In this document: positions 51,545-58,912 of the stretch, piece by piece
Numbering within the stretch: the stretch's first letter is position 1
Layout of the letters: each line of letters opens with the position of its first letter
DNA from: Arthrobacter sp. Soil764
Lineage (GTDB): Bacteria; Actinomycetota; Actinomycetes; Actinomycetales; Micrococcaceae
DNA length: 64,000 bases
Assembly (NCBI RefSeq): GCF_001428075.1
Contig: NZ_LMSI01000002.1
Coordinates: forward strand, 96,590-160,589
Direction of reading: 5' to 3'
Position numbers and translations under genes: made by a program
The notes under the pieces: model-generated
The model's database searches: none
What the model was told of the DNA's origin: nothing
The model's input: the letters and a program-made list of their open reading frames with translations, nothing else

Positions 51545-52783
51545 TCAGGAGCCTCCAGGCCACTGTTTACCGGCCCAGGGGTCGTAGTCCGCGATGAGTT
51601 CCTCCTGGGGAGGGCGTTCCGCCTCGGGTACGTGCTGAAGGTTCACCCGTACCCGGTACCAGAGCGAGCTGGACCCGCGCATCCCGTCAACCAGGATGTC
51701 GGCAGGCTGAAGGGACTGGACGACGTCGGCGTGCCGGGTCTTCCACTCATCGAGCGCCGCGAGTGCTTCGGGCTTGGTCCTGGTCCGGGCAACCTCGATG
51801 AGCGGCATCAGTGATTGCCGGCGTCCGGAGCCGTCGCCGCTGCGTGGCGCCTTCTCCGCCGGCCCCAGCTTTTCGGCAAGGGCCAGTAGGCCGTCCAGCC
51901 TGCCTGCCGCGCCGTCAATGCCGGCATGTGGATCGCCGATCTCCGCGAACCGCTCCAGGACGGCGGGCACCGTGAACTGCTCCGGCCGGGCAGTGCGCAC
52001 CTCTTCCCAGGTGAGCGGTGTTGACACCCGGGCATCGGGCAGGGGCCTGACGGAGTAGGCAGAGGCCACGGTGCGGTCCTTGGCATTCTGGTTGAAGTCC
52101 ACGAATACGCTCTCGCCGCGCTCTTCCTTCCACCACCGTGCGGTGGCCAGGCCGGGAGCGCGGTGTTCCACCTCCCGGGCCAGGGTTTCGGCAGCGAGCC
52201 GGACGTCCCGATAGGACCATTCCGGGGCAATGCGGACCAGGATGTGCAGTCCCCGTGAACCGCTGGTCTTCGGCCATCCCACCAGCCCAACATCGTCCAG
52301 GACCTCCTGCGCCACATACGCCACGTCCACGATCTGCGACCAGTCCACGCCCGGCATAGGGTCCAGGTCCACCCGGAGTTCGTCCGGGTGCTCCAGGTCC
52401 TCCGCGCGGACCGGGTGTGGGTTCAGGTCCAGGCAGCCGAGGTTGATGACCCAGGCCAGGCCTGCCGCATCGCGGATCACCGCTTCCTCGGCCGACGTTC
52501 CGGATGCGTAATGGAGCGTGGTGGTGTCGATGAAGGGCGGGTGGTTTTCCGGGACCCGCTTCTGGAAGAAGGGCTCGGCGTCGATGCCCTTGGGAAACCG
52601 CTTGAGCACCATGGGCCGGCCGCCCGCGCCCCGCAGCGCACCGTCCGCCACGGCCAGGTAGTACCGCACCAGGTCAAGCTTGGTCAGCCCAGGCTGGGGA
52701 AAGACCATCTTGTCCGGGCTGGAGATCCGGACTTCCTCACCATCGATGTCCAGGATCTCGGCCGGCGTCTTTGACGGAGTCAT
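51545..52783 (-). CDS. LigD-type polymerase/primase domain protein (stand-alone PolDom)
   Basis: 412 residues. The archaeo-eukaryotic primase-like fold of LigD: DLDPMPG (catalytic D-x-D), KTSGSRGLHI (Ser-x-His), and conserved VFVDFNQNAKDRTVASAYSVR. It lacks ligase and nuclease domains, so it acts as a separate NHEJ gap-filling polymerase with Ku and another ligase, as in mycobacterial LigD-Pol homologues. The C-terminal ~110 residues are an extra region. It interrupts the purine island. Confidence 0.9.
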   Translation of the reverse strand: MTPSKTPAEILDIDGEEVRISSPDKMVFPQPGLTKLDLVRYYLAVADGALRGAGGRPMVLKRFPKGIDAEPFFQKRVPENHPPFIDTTTLHYASGTSAEEAVIRDAAGLAWVINLGCLDLNPHPVRAEDLEHPDELRVDLDPMPGVDWSQIVDVAYVAQEVLDDVGLVGWPKTSGSRGLHILVRIAPEWSYRDVRLAAETLAREVEHRAPGLATARWWKEERGESVFVDFNQNAKDRTVASAYSVRPLPDARVSTPLTWEEVRTARPEQFTVPAVLERFAEIGDPHAGIDGAAGRLDGLLALAEKLGPAEKAPRSGDGSGRRQSLMPLIEVARTRTKPEALAALDEWKTRHADVVQSLQPADILVDGMRGSSSLWYRVRVNLQHVPEAERPPQEELIADYDPWAGKQWPGGS

Positions 52784-52822
52784 GGCGCCACGCTAGCAGT
52801 TGGCCGGGAAGGCGTCAGCCGT

Positions 52823-54196
52823 TCAGCGCGAGCCATTAATCAGGCGTCGTGCCGCGGCCGAGTGCTCGGCTATGAGCCCGGCCACGTCCAGTCCGGGGAT
52901 CTGGCCGTCCACCACCCGCCACTGCCCGCCCACCATCACCCGGTCTGCCCGGTCCGCGGCACACAGGAGGAGGGCGGCGATGGGATCGTGGCTGCCGGAG
53001 AATCGCAGGTCATCGAGCCTGAACAGTGCAAGATCCGCCTGCATCCCCGGTGCCAGCTGGCCCAGCCCCGGCCTGCCCAGGGCGGCGGCTGAACCGCGGG
53101 TGGCCCAGCCCAGCGCCCACTCCACCGGGACGTCCGCACCATAACGGAGGCGCTGCAGGTACAGGGCCTGCCGCGCCTCCAGGATCATGTTGGAGGCATC
53201 GTTCGACGCCGAGCCGTCCACCCCCAGGCCCACCGGCACTCCGGCGTCCTCCAGTTCCAGGACGCGTGCGGTGCCGGATGCCAGCCGCATGTTCGAGGTG
53301 GGGCAGTGCGCCACGGCGGTTCCCGCGGCGCCAAGGCGGCTGATCTCGGCGTCGCTGAAGTGGATGCCATGCCCCAGCCAGGTGCGGTCCGTCAGCCAGC
53401 CAACGCTATCCAGGTAGTCCACCGTCCGGAGCCCGAACATCTCCCGGCAGAAGTCCTCCTCATCAAGGGTCTCTGCCAGGTGGGTGTGCAGCCGGACGTC
53501 CAGCCGCTCCGCGAGTGCCGCACTTTCGGCCATGATCTCCCTGGTCACCGAGAACGGCGAGCAGGGCGCCAGCGCGATCTGGATCACCGCGTCGTCGCCG
53601 CGCTCGTGGTACCGGCCCACCAGGCGCTCGCTGTCTTCCAGCACCACCTCCGGACGCTGCACTGTGGACTGCGGCGGCAGGCCGCCGTCGTCCGTTCCCA
53701 GCGTCATGGAGCCCCGGGTGAGCGTGGCGCGCATGCCCAGCCGGCGCACTGCCGCCACCTCGATGTCGATGGCGTCCTCGAGGCCTGCGGGAAAAAGGTA
53801 GTGATGGTCGGCAGCGGTGGTGCAGCCGGAGAGCAGCAGCTCGGCGAGGGCCACCGTCGCGGCCAGTTCCAGGTCCTTGGGGGTGAGTCGGGCCCACACC
53901 GGATACAGGTTCTGCAGCCACGGGAACAGCGGGGCATTGGACACCGGCCCCCAGGCCCGGGTGAGGGTTTGGTAGAAGTGGTGGTGTGTGTTGATCAGGC
54001 CCGGCAACAGCACGTGGCTGCCGGCGTCGAACGTCTCGGTGCAGGGCGCGGATGGCCGCTGCCCCGCTGCCAGGACCTCGGCAATGGCGCCGCCGCTGAC
54101 CACCAGGCCACCTGAAGCGTCGAGGGTGTTGGCAGTGAAAGCGGCCTGCGGGTTTTTGATCCACAAGCGGGAAGCGGCTGCGTTGGATTGCGTCAT
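52823..54196 (-). CDS. 8-oxoguanine deaminase / amidohydrolase
   Basis: 457 residues of the metal-dependent hydrolase family. H71-H72-H73 (GLINTHHHFYQTLTRAWG) with a metal, HTHLAET, LGHGIHFSD and DGSASNDASN supply the other ligands and catalytic Asp. NTHHHFYQTLTRA is typical of 8-oxoguanine deaminases, which yield urate from 8-oxoguanine. ATG 54196 follows AGAAGGA. Divergent from the guanine deaminase gene. Related triazine or isoxanthopterin hydrolase activity is an alternative. Confidence 0.87.
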   Translation of the reverse strand: MTQSNAAASRLWIKNPQAAFTANTLDASGGLVVSGGAIAEVLAAGQRPSAPCTETFDAGSHVLLPGLINTHHHFYQTLTRAWGPVSNAPLFPWLQNLYPVWARLTPKDLELAATVALAELLLSGCTTAADHHYLFPAGLEDAIDIEVAAVRRLGMRATLTRGSMTLGTDDGGLPPQSTVQRPEVVLEDSERLVGRYHERGDDAVIQIALAPCSPFSVTREIMAESAALAERLDVRLHTHLAETLDEEDFCREMFGLRTVDYLDSVGWLTDRTWLGHGIHFSDAEISRLGAAGTAVAHCPTSNMRLASGTARVLELEDAGVPVGLGVDGSASNDASNMILEARQALYLQRLRYGADVPVEWALGWATRGSAAALGRPGLGQLAPGMQADLALFRLDDLRFSGSHDPIAALLLCAADRADRVMVGGQWRVVDGQIPGLDVAGLIAEHSAAARRLINGSR

Positions 54197-54297
54197 GACG
54201 GTCCTTCTCTGAGCGCTGATGGTTTTCAATCCAGCTCAGTGAAGCCCTGTCTGCTGATCCAGGTGCCCGCAGCCTGCAGGGCAGGATGGGTGGGATC

Positions 54298-54327
54298 AGC
54301 CTAGGAAAACGCCCTCTCCTGCGTCAA
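54298..54327 (-). promoter_or_regulatory. Promoter of the 8-oxoguanine deaminase gene
   Basis: Minus-strand TTGACG (54327-54322), 18 bases, TAGGCT (54303-54298): good -35 and -10 matches. Confidence 0.6.
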
Positions 54328-54335
54328 CGGGAGTC

Positions 54336-54350
54336 TTTGTGACTGCCCGG
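54336..54350 (-). promoter_or_regulatory. Shared element CCGGGCAGTCACAAA, copy 2
   Basis: Eight bases upstream of the -35 hexamer above, a typical position for an activator. Identical to 51225-51239. Confidence 0.55.
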
Positions 54351-54393
54351 CCGGCACGGACGTGAAGGCGCCGAAACATCGATTTCACATTAC

Positions 54394-54406
54394 GAAATTA
54401 AATTTC
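54394..54406. promoter_or_regulatory. IclR-like inverted repeat GAAAT-TAA-ATTTC
   Basis: With flanks it reads CGAAATTAAATTTCCA, near the TGGAAATnATTTCCA form of IclR-family operators. Confidence 0.5.
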
Positions 54407-54597
54407 CAGAAAACTATGGCGCGGCCCACACAGCGGTGCTAATCTCGATTCTGCCAAAGGCGGGCGCCCGAACCCGGGAAGCTATCTACCAGGCGCAACT
54501 TAACCTTCACAGCACATGCTGAAGCCTGGTAACCGTTCGCACCTGGTTCTACTGGTCCTGCGCAGCACCAGGCTTCCCGGCAAAAGGAAGTCGCATC

Positions 54598-55092
54598 ATG
54601 AGTACCACCGTCACGGCCGAACAATTTTTGGCCCGCTCCATCCGGCTGGCAACGGCCAACGTCCTCAACAGCGGAGGCCCCTTCGGCGCCATGATCGTCA
54701 CGGCGGACGGCCAAACGTTCGACGGCGTCAACCGCGTCACCGCGGACAACGATCCCACCGCCCACGCCGAAGTCACGGCCATCCGCACAGCCTGCCGCGA
54801 ACTCGGCACCTTCGACCTCAGCGGCGCCACCCTCTACACCAGCTGCGAGCCCTGCCCCATGTGCCTGGCCTCCGCGCTCTGGGCCCGGGTAAGCCGTGTT
54901 GTGTACGCCGCGGACCGCCACGACGCCGCCTCCGTCGGCTTTGACGACGCCGTGTTCTACGAATACTTCGAAAACCAGGACAGGGACTCCCTGATGCCGG
55001 TATCCAAGCTGGAGCTGGGCGATCCCCAGGCCCCGGCCCCGCTGGAGCCGTTCAACACCTGGAACACGCTCGAATCCAGGATCGACTACTAG
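54598..55092 (+). CDS. guaD: Guanine deaminase (cytidine-deaminase fold)
   Basis: 164 residues. Zinc motif H56-A-E58 and C86-x-x-C89 (SCEPCPMC), catalytic Glu E58. Converts guanine to xanthine. It resembles the B. subtilis GuaD small deaminase rather than the amidohydrolase type. AAAAGGAAG precedes ATG 54598. Followed after 14 bases by the permease gene, forming a plus-strand operon that continues to xdh. Confidence 0.92.
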   Translation: MSTTVTAEQFLARSIRLATANVLNSGGPFGAMIVTADGQTFDGVNRVTADNDPTAHAEVTAIRTACRELGTFDLSGATLYTSCEPCPMCLASALWARVSRVVYAADRHDAASVGFDDAVFYEYFENQDRDSLMPVSKLELGDPQAPAPLEPFNTWNTLESRIDY

Positions 55093-55106
55093 GCCCGGCG
55101 GCTTCG

Positions 55107-56642
55107 ATGACCATCCTGGACCATTCCCACGAGGAGCATCCGGCTCCAACCACCAGCACCTCCCGGCGGACGCCGCGCACGTCGGCGCAGGGATCACAGA
55201 CCCCCCAGCCGCCGGAATCTTTCCTGGACCGCTTCTTCCAGGTCACCCGGCGCGGCTCAACCCTTGCCCGCGAATTCCGCGGCGGCCTGGTCACCTTCTT
55301 CACCATGGCGTACATCGTCATCCTGAACCCCCTCATCCTCGGCGGGTTCAGCGCGGACAACGCCCCCACCGACGTCGCCGGGGGCTGGCTGTCCGCCGCG
55401 CAGGTGGGCGCCGTCACCGGCCTCACCGCCGGCGTCATGACCATCCTCTTCGGCCTGATCGCCAACCTGCCGTTCGGGCTTGCCGCCGGGCTGGGCATCA
55501 ACTCCTTCCTGGCCGTCTCGGTGATCCAGGAAGTCACCTGGCCTGAGGCCATGGGCCTGGTGGTGATCAACGGCATCCTGATCGTCCTCTTCGGCGTCAC
55601 CGGGGCCCGGACCGCCATCTTCCGGGCTGTGCCCAAGGAACTGAAGGCCGCCATTACCGTGGGCATCGGCCTGTTCATCGCCTTCATCGGCTTCGTGGAC
55701 TCCGGCTTTGTCCGGCCCACCGCAGGCGGCCCGCCTGTCCAGCTGGGCGACGGCGGCTCCATCACCTCGGTGCCCACGCTCGTGTTCGTCGTCGGTCTCC
55801 TGGCCATGGGCATCCTGGTGGCGCGCAAGGTCCAGGGCGGCCTGCTCATCGGCATCGTCGGCACCACCGTGCTGGCCGCCATCGTGGAAGCCGTCCTGAA
55901 GCTCGGCCCGGCCAACGCCACCAACCCCGGCGGCTGGCACCTGAACACCCCGGTCCTGTCCGGCCAGCTGGTCTCGGCACCGGACCTTGGCCTGGTGGGC
56001 CAGTTCGACCTCTTCGGCTCGTTCGCCCGGATCGGCGGCCTGGCCGCCACCATGCTGGTGTTCACGCTGGTGTTCACCAACTTCTTCGACGCCATGGGAA
56101 CCATGACCGGCCTGGCCAGGAGCGCCGGCGTCGCCCACAAGGACGGCACCTTCCCGCGGCTGAAAGCGGCCTTCATCGTGGAAGGCTTCGGTGCCGTGGC
56201 GGGCGGGGCAACGTCCGGCTCCTCCAACACGGTTTACATCGACTCGGCGGCCGGCATCGGCGAGGGTGCCCGAACGGGCCTGGCCTCGGTGGTCACCGGT
56301 GTGCTGTTCCTCGGCTCGATGTTCCTCACCCCGCTCACCAGCGTGGTACCGCTGGAGGTTGCCGCTGCCGCGCTGGTGGTGGTGGGCGCGATGATGATGG
56401 CACAGATCCGCGAGATCAAGTTCACCAAGTTCACCGTGGCCCTGCCGGCATTCCTCACCATCGTCACCATGCCGCTGAGCTACTCGATCGCCAACGGCAT
56501 CGGCGTCGGCTTCGTGAGCTGGGCCATCATCGGTGCGGCCTCCGGCAAGGCGAAGAAGATCCATCCGCTGATGTGGGTGGTGAGCATCGGGTTCCTGGTG
56601 TATTTCGCCCGCGGACCGATCAACCATCTGCTGGGCGGCTGA
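55107..56642 (+). CDS. NCS2 permease, adenine/guanine/hypoxanthine type (AzgA-like)
   Basis: 511 residues. A ~35-residue polar N-terminus precedes REFRGGLVTFFTMAYIVILNPLIL, then GLGINSFLA, FFDAMGTMTGLA and TSGSSNTVYIDSAAGIGEGARTGLASV, hallmarks of AzgA/PbuG-type purine permeases. It likely imports guanine or hypoxanthine for the deaminase and dehydrogenase encoded around it. Membrane protein of 12-14 helices. Confidence 0.92.
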   Translation: MTILDHSHEEHPAPTTSTSRRTPRTSAQGSQTPQPPESFLDRFFQVTRRGSTLAREFRGGLVTFFTMAYIVILNPLILGGFSADNAPTDVAGGWLSAAQVGAVTGLTAGVMTILFGLIANLPFGLAAGLGINSFLAVSVIQEVTWPEAMGLVVINGILIVLFGVTGARTAIFRAVPKELKAAITVGIGLFIAFIGFVDSGFVRPTAGGPPVQLGDGGSITSVPTLVFVVGLLAMGILVARKVQGGLLIGIVGTTVLAAIVEAVLKLGPANATNPGGWHLNTPVLSGQLVSAPDLGLVGQFDLFGSFARIGGLAATMLVFTLVFTNFFDAMGTMTGLARSAGVAHKDGTFPRLKAAFIVEGFGAVAGGATSGSSNTVYIDSAAGIGEGARTGLASVVTGVLFLGSMFLTPLTSVVPLEVAAAALVVVGAMMMAQIREIKFTKFTVALPAFLTIVTMPLSYSIANGIGVGFVSWAIIGAASGKAKKIHPLMWVVSIGFLVYFARGPINHLLGG

Positions 56643-56742
56643 GCTTTGCCCCAACCAACAAGGGGGCCGGGCCAACGCTTGGCCCGGCCCCTGGCAGGAC
56701 CGACAATAGACACCACCGCCGCGCGGAAGAAGGAGTGCCGCC

Positions 56743-57984
56743 ATGCTTGACCTGATCCCTTCGCTCGGCCCCTGGATGCCCCGGGTCGCAGGCCGGCGGT
56801 TCGCCGTGGCCACCATCGTGGCCGCTTCCGGTTCCGTGCCCCGCCCGGTGGGCACCTCCATGCTGGTCACCGAAGCGGGCGAGGTGCTGGGCAGCCTCTC
56901 CGGCGGCTGCGTGGAAGGCGCCGTGGTGGCGCTCGCCCAGGAGGCAATGGACGACGGCGCCACGCGCCTTGAGACCTTCGGCTTCAGTGCCGCCGACGCC
57001 TTCGCGGCCGGGCTCACCTGCGGGGGACAGCTGGACATCCACATCCAGCCGGTCCCCGCCGCCAAGCCCGGAGAGGCGGGGCATCCGCTGCGCGCCGCCC
57101 TGCTGCGACTCGCCGAAGCAAGCCCGGACCAACCCGTGGCCCTGGTACGAGAACTGGGCGACGCAGGAGGCGGCGCCGTCGTCCTTTCCGATCCCGCCAT
57201 CTTCCGTCTGGCCGCGTCTCCGGAACTGGGAGCCCTGCTGCACGGGGAGCCGGCGCTGCAGGTGGAGTCCATAGTGCGCGGCGGGGGCACGGGCCTGGTC
57301 CGGCTGAGCCAGCCGAGGGATTGTCCTCCGGACCGGACAGGCGCCGGGCAGCCTTCCGGCGAGCGGGCCATCCTCGTGGAGTCCCGGCTGGCCCCGCCGC
57401 GGATGCTGGTGTTCGGCGCCAACGACTTCGGCGCGGCGCTGGTCCCGGCCGCCAAACTGCTCGGCTACCACGTGACCCTCGTGGATGCCCGGCCGGCCTT
57501 TGCCGGGCAGCCGCGTTTTGCCGCCGCCGACCTGATAGTAACCGACTGGCCGCACCGGTACCTGGCAGCTGAAGCGGCTGCCGGCCGCACTGATACCCGG
57601 ACCATGGCCGCCGTCCTGACCCACGATCCCAAGTTCGACATCCCGCTGCTGGAAACCGCACTGGCCCTGGACCTCGCCTACGTGGGCGCCATGGGCTCCC
57701 GCCGCAGCCACCTCCAGCGGGTTGCCGAACTCCTCAGCGCAGGCGTCCCACCGGAGCGGATCGCGCAGCTGCACTCGCCCATCGGTCTGGACCTCGGTGC
57801 CGTTACCCCCGCGGAAGTGGCGGTGTCCATCACGGCGGAAATCATCGCCGCCCGCAGCCGTGCGGCCAGCTGCCTGCCGCTGAGGGAAACGTCCGGCACC
57901 ATTCATCAACACCCCACCCGTTCCCACCCCGCGCCCGCACCGGCGCCCGCAGACGTTGACAAGCAGGAGATCGCATGGACATGA
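56743..57984 (+). CDS. xdhC: XdhC/CoxI family molybdenum-cofactor insertion chaperone
   Basis: 413 residues. XdhC-CoxI N-terminal block (ASGSVPRPVGTSMLVTEAGEVLGSLSGGCVEGAVV) and C-terminal Rossmann XdhC_C block (MLVFGANDFGAALVPAAKLLGYHVTLVDARP ... AYVGAMGSRRSHLQR). It binds and sulfurates Mo cofactor for insertion into xanthine dehydrogenase. Overlaps the FAD-subunit gene by 10 bases. The final ~30 residues are a His/Pro/Ala-rich tail. Confidence 0.92.
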   Translation: MLDLIPSLGPWMPRVAGRRFAVATIVAASGSVPRPVGTSMLVTEAGEVLGSLSGGCVEGAVVALAQEAMDDGATRLETFGFSAADAFAAGLTCGGQLDIHIQPVPAAKPGEAGHPLRAALLRLAEASPDQPVALVRELGDAGGGAVVLSDPAIFRLAASPELGALLHGEPALQVESIVRGGGTGLVRLSQPRDCPPDRTGAGQPSGERAILVESRLAPPRMLVFGANDFGAALVPAAKLLGYHVTLVDARPAFAGQPRFAAADLIVTDWPHRYLAAEAAAGRTDTRTMAAVLTHDPKFDIPLLETALALDLAYVGAMGSRRSHLQRVAELLSAGVPPERIAQLHSPIGLDLGAVTPAEVAVSITAEIIAARSRAASCLPLRETSGTIHQHPTRSHPAPAPAPADVDKQEIAWT

Positions 57985-58910
57985 ACACCATTGAGGCGGT
58001 GGTCCGCACCACCGACCCCGCGGAATGGCGCGACGGCGACGCCTGGCTGGCCGGCGGGACGGTCCTTTTCTCCTACGGCAGTTACGCCTTCGGTCCCCAG
58101 CCGCTCAAACGGCTCCTGGACCTGGGCGCTGCAGGCTGGACGCCCATCACGGTGACCGGCGACGGCATCGAGCTCGCCGCCACCTGCACCATCGCCCAGT
58201 TGTACAGCCTTCCCGGCCAGCCGGAGGTGTCGGGCCGCAGCTGGCCGGCGCTGGACCTGGTCCGGGCATGCTGCGACTCCTTCGTGGCCTCTTTCAAGGT
58301 GTGGAACATGTCCACGGTGGGCGGCAACCTCTGCACGTCGCTGCCCGCCGGACCCGTCATCTCCCTCTGCGCCGGGCTCCACGGCGTGGCCACCATCCTG
58401 ACGCCAGGCGGCGGCAGCCGCACCCTCCCGGTGGCGGACTTCATCACCGGTGATGCCAGGAATCGCCTGGCACCAGGCGAGCTGCTCCGCAGCGTCCACC
58501 TCCCGGCGTCGGCCCTTTCCGCCCGCGTGGCCTTCCGCCGCCTGTCGCTGAGCAACCTGGGCAGGTCCGGGGTGCTGCTCATTGGAAGGCTCGACGGCGG
58601 CACCTCCCTGGTGCTGACCGTCACCGCCGCCACCAAGCGGCCCGTGCAGCTGCGCTTCGACGCGCTGCCTGACGCGGACCAGCTGACGGCGGCCCTCGAC
58701 GAGGCGATCCCTGCAGACCTTTACCACGACGACATCCACGGGCTTCCGGCCTGGCGCCGCGACATGACCTACCGGCTGGCCGAGGAAATCCGGGCCGAAC
58801 TTGCAACGCCGCAGGGAACGCCGGGACTGGCTGTATCCGGAGACTTTTGGCCGCCGCGGACCGGCGGGATGCCGGGGTCCGGGCCCACAACTCTTTCGAA
58901 AGGGGCCTGA
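57975..58910 (+). CDS. Xanthine dehydrogenase FAD-binding subunit
   Basis: 311 residues of the CoxM/XdhB type. FAD-binding LAGGTVLFSYGSYA and STVGGNLCTSLPAGPVISLCAGL are present; C-terminal CO_deh_flav_C domain at ~195-285. Transfers electrons from the FeS clusters to NAD. It starts inside the xdhC gene and ends 2 bases before the FeS-Mo subunit gene. Confidence 0.9.
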   Translation: MDMNTIEAVVRTTDPAEWRDGDAWLAGGTVLFSYGSYAFGPQPLKRLLDLGAAGWTPITVTGDGIELAATCTIAQLYSLPGQPEVSGRSWPALDLVRACCDSFVASFKVWNMSTVGGNLCTSLPAGPVISLCAGLHGVATILTPGGGSRTLPVADFITGDARNRLAPGELLRSVHLPASALSARVAFRRLSLSNLGRSGVLLIGRLDGGTSLVLTVTAATKRPVQLRFDALPDADQLTAALDEAIPADLYHDDIHGLPAWRRDMTYRLAEEIRAELATPQGTPGLAVSGDFWPPRTGGMPGSGPTTLSKGA

Positions 58911-58912
58911 GC

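Larger units (their letters stand above)
54197..54597. other. Divergent control region of the deaminase genes
   Basis: 401 bases without a gene. It contains a minus-strand sigma-70-like promoter, the CCGGGCAGTCACAAA element and an IclR-like inverted repeat, each listed separately; the guaD-side half shows only a loose hairpin. Confidence 0.6.

Noticed and set aside
55257..57455. 732-codon minus-strand open frame under the permease and xdhC genes
   Set aside because: Low-complexity Gly/Asp/His/Gln composition and no ribosome site; antisense shadow of well-recognised genes.
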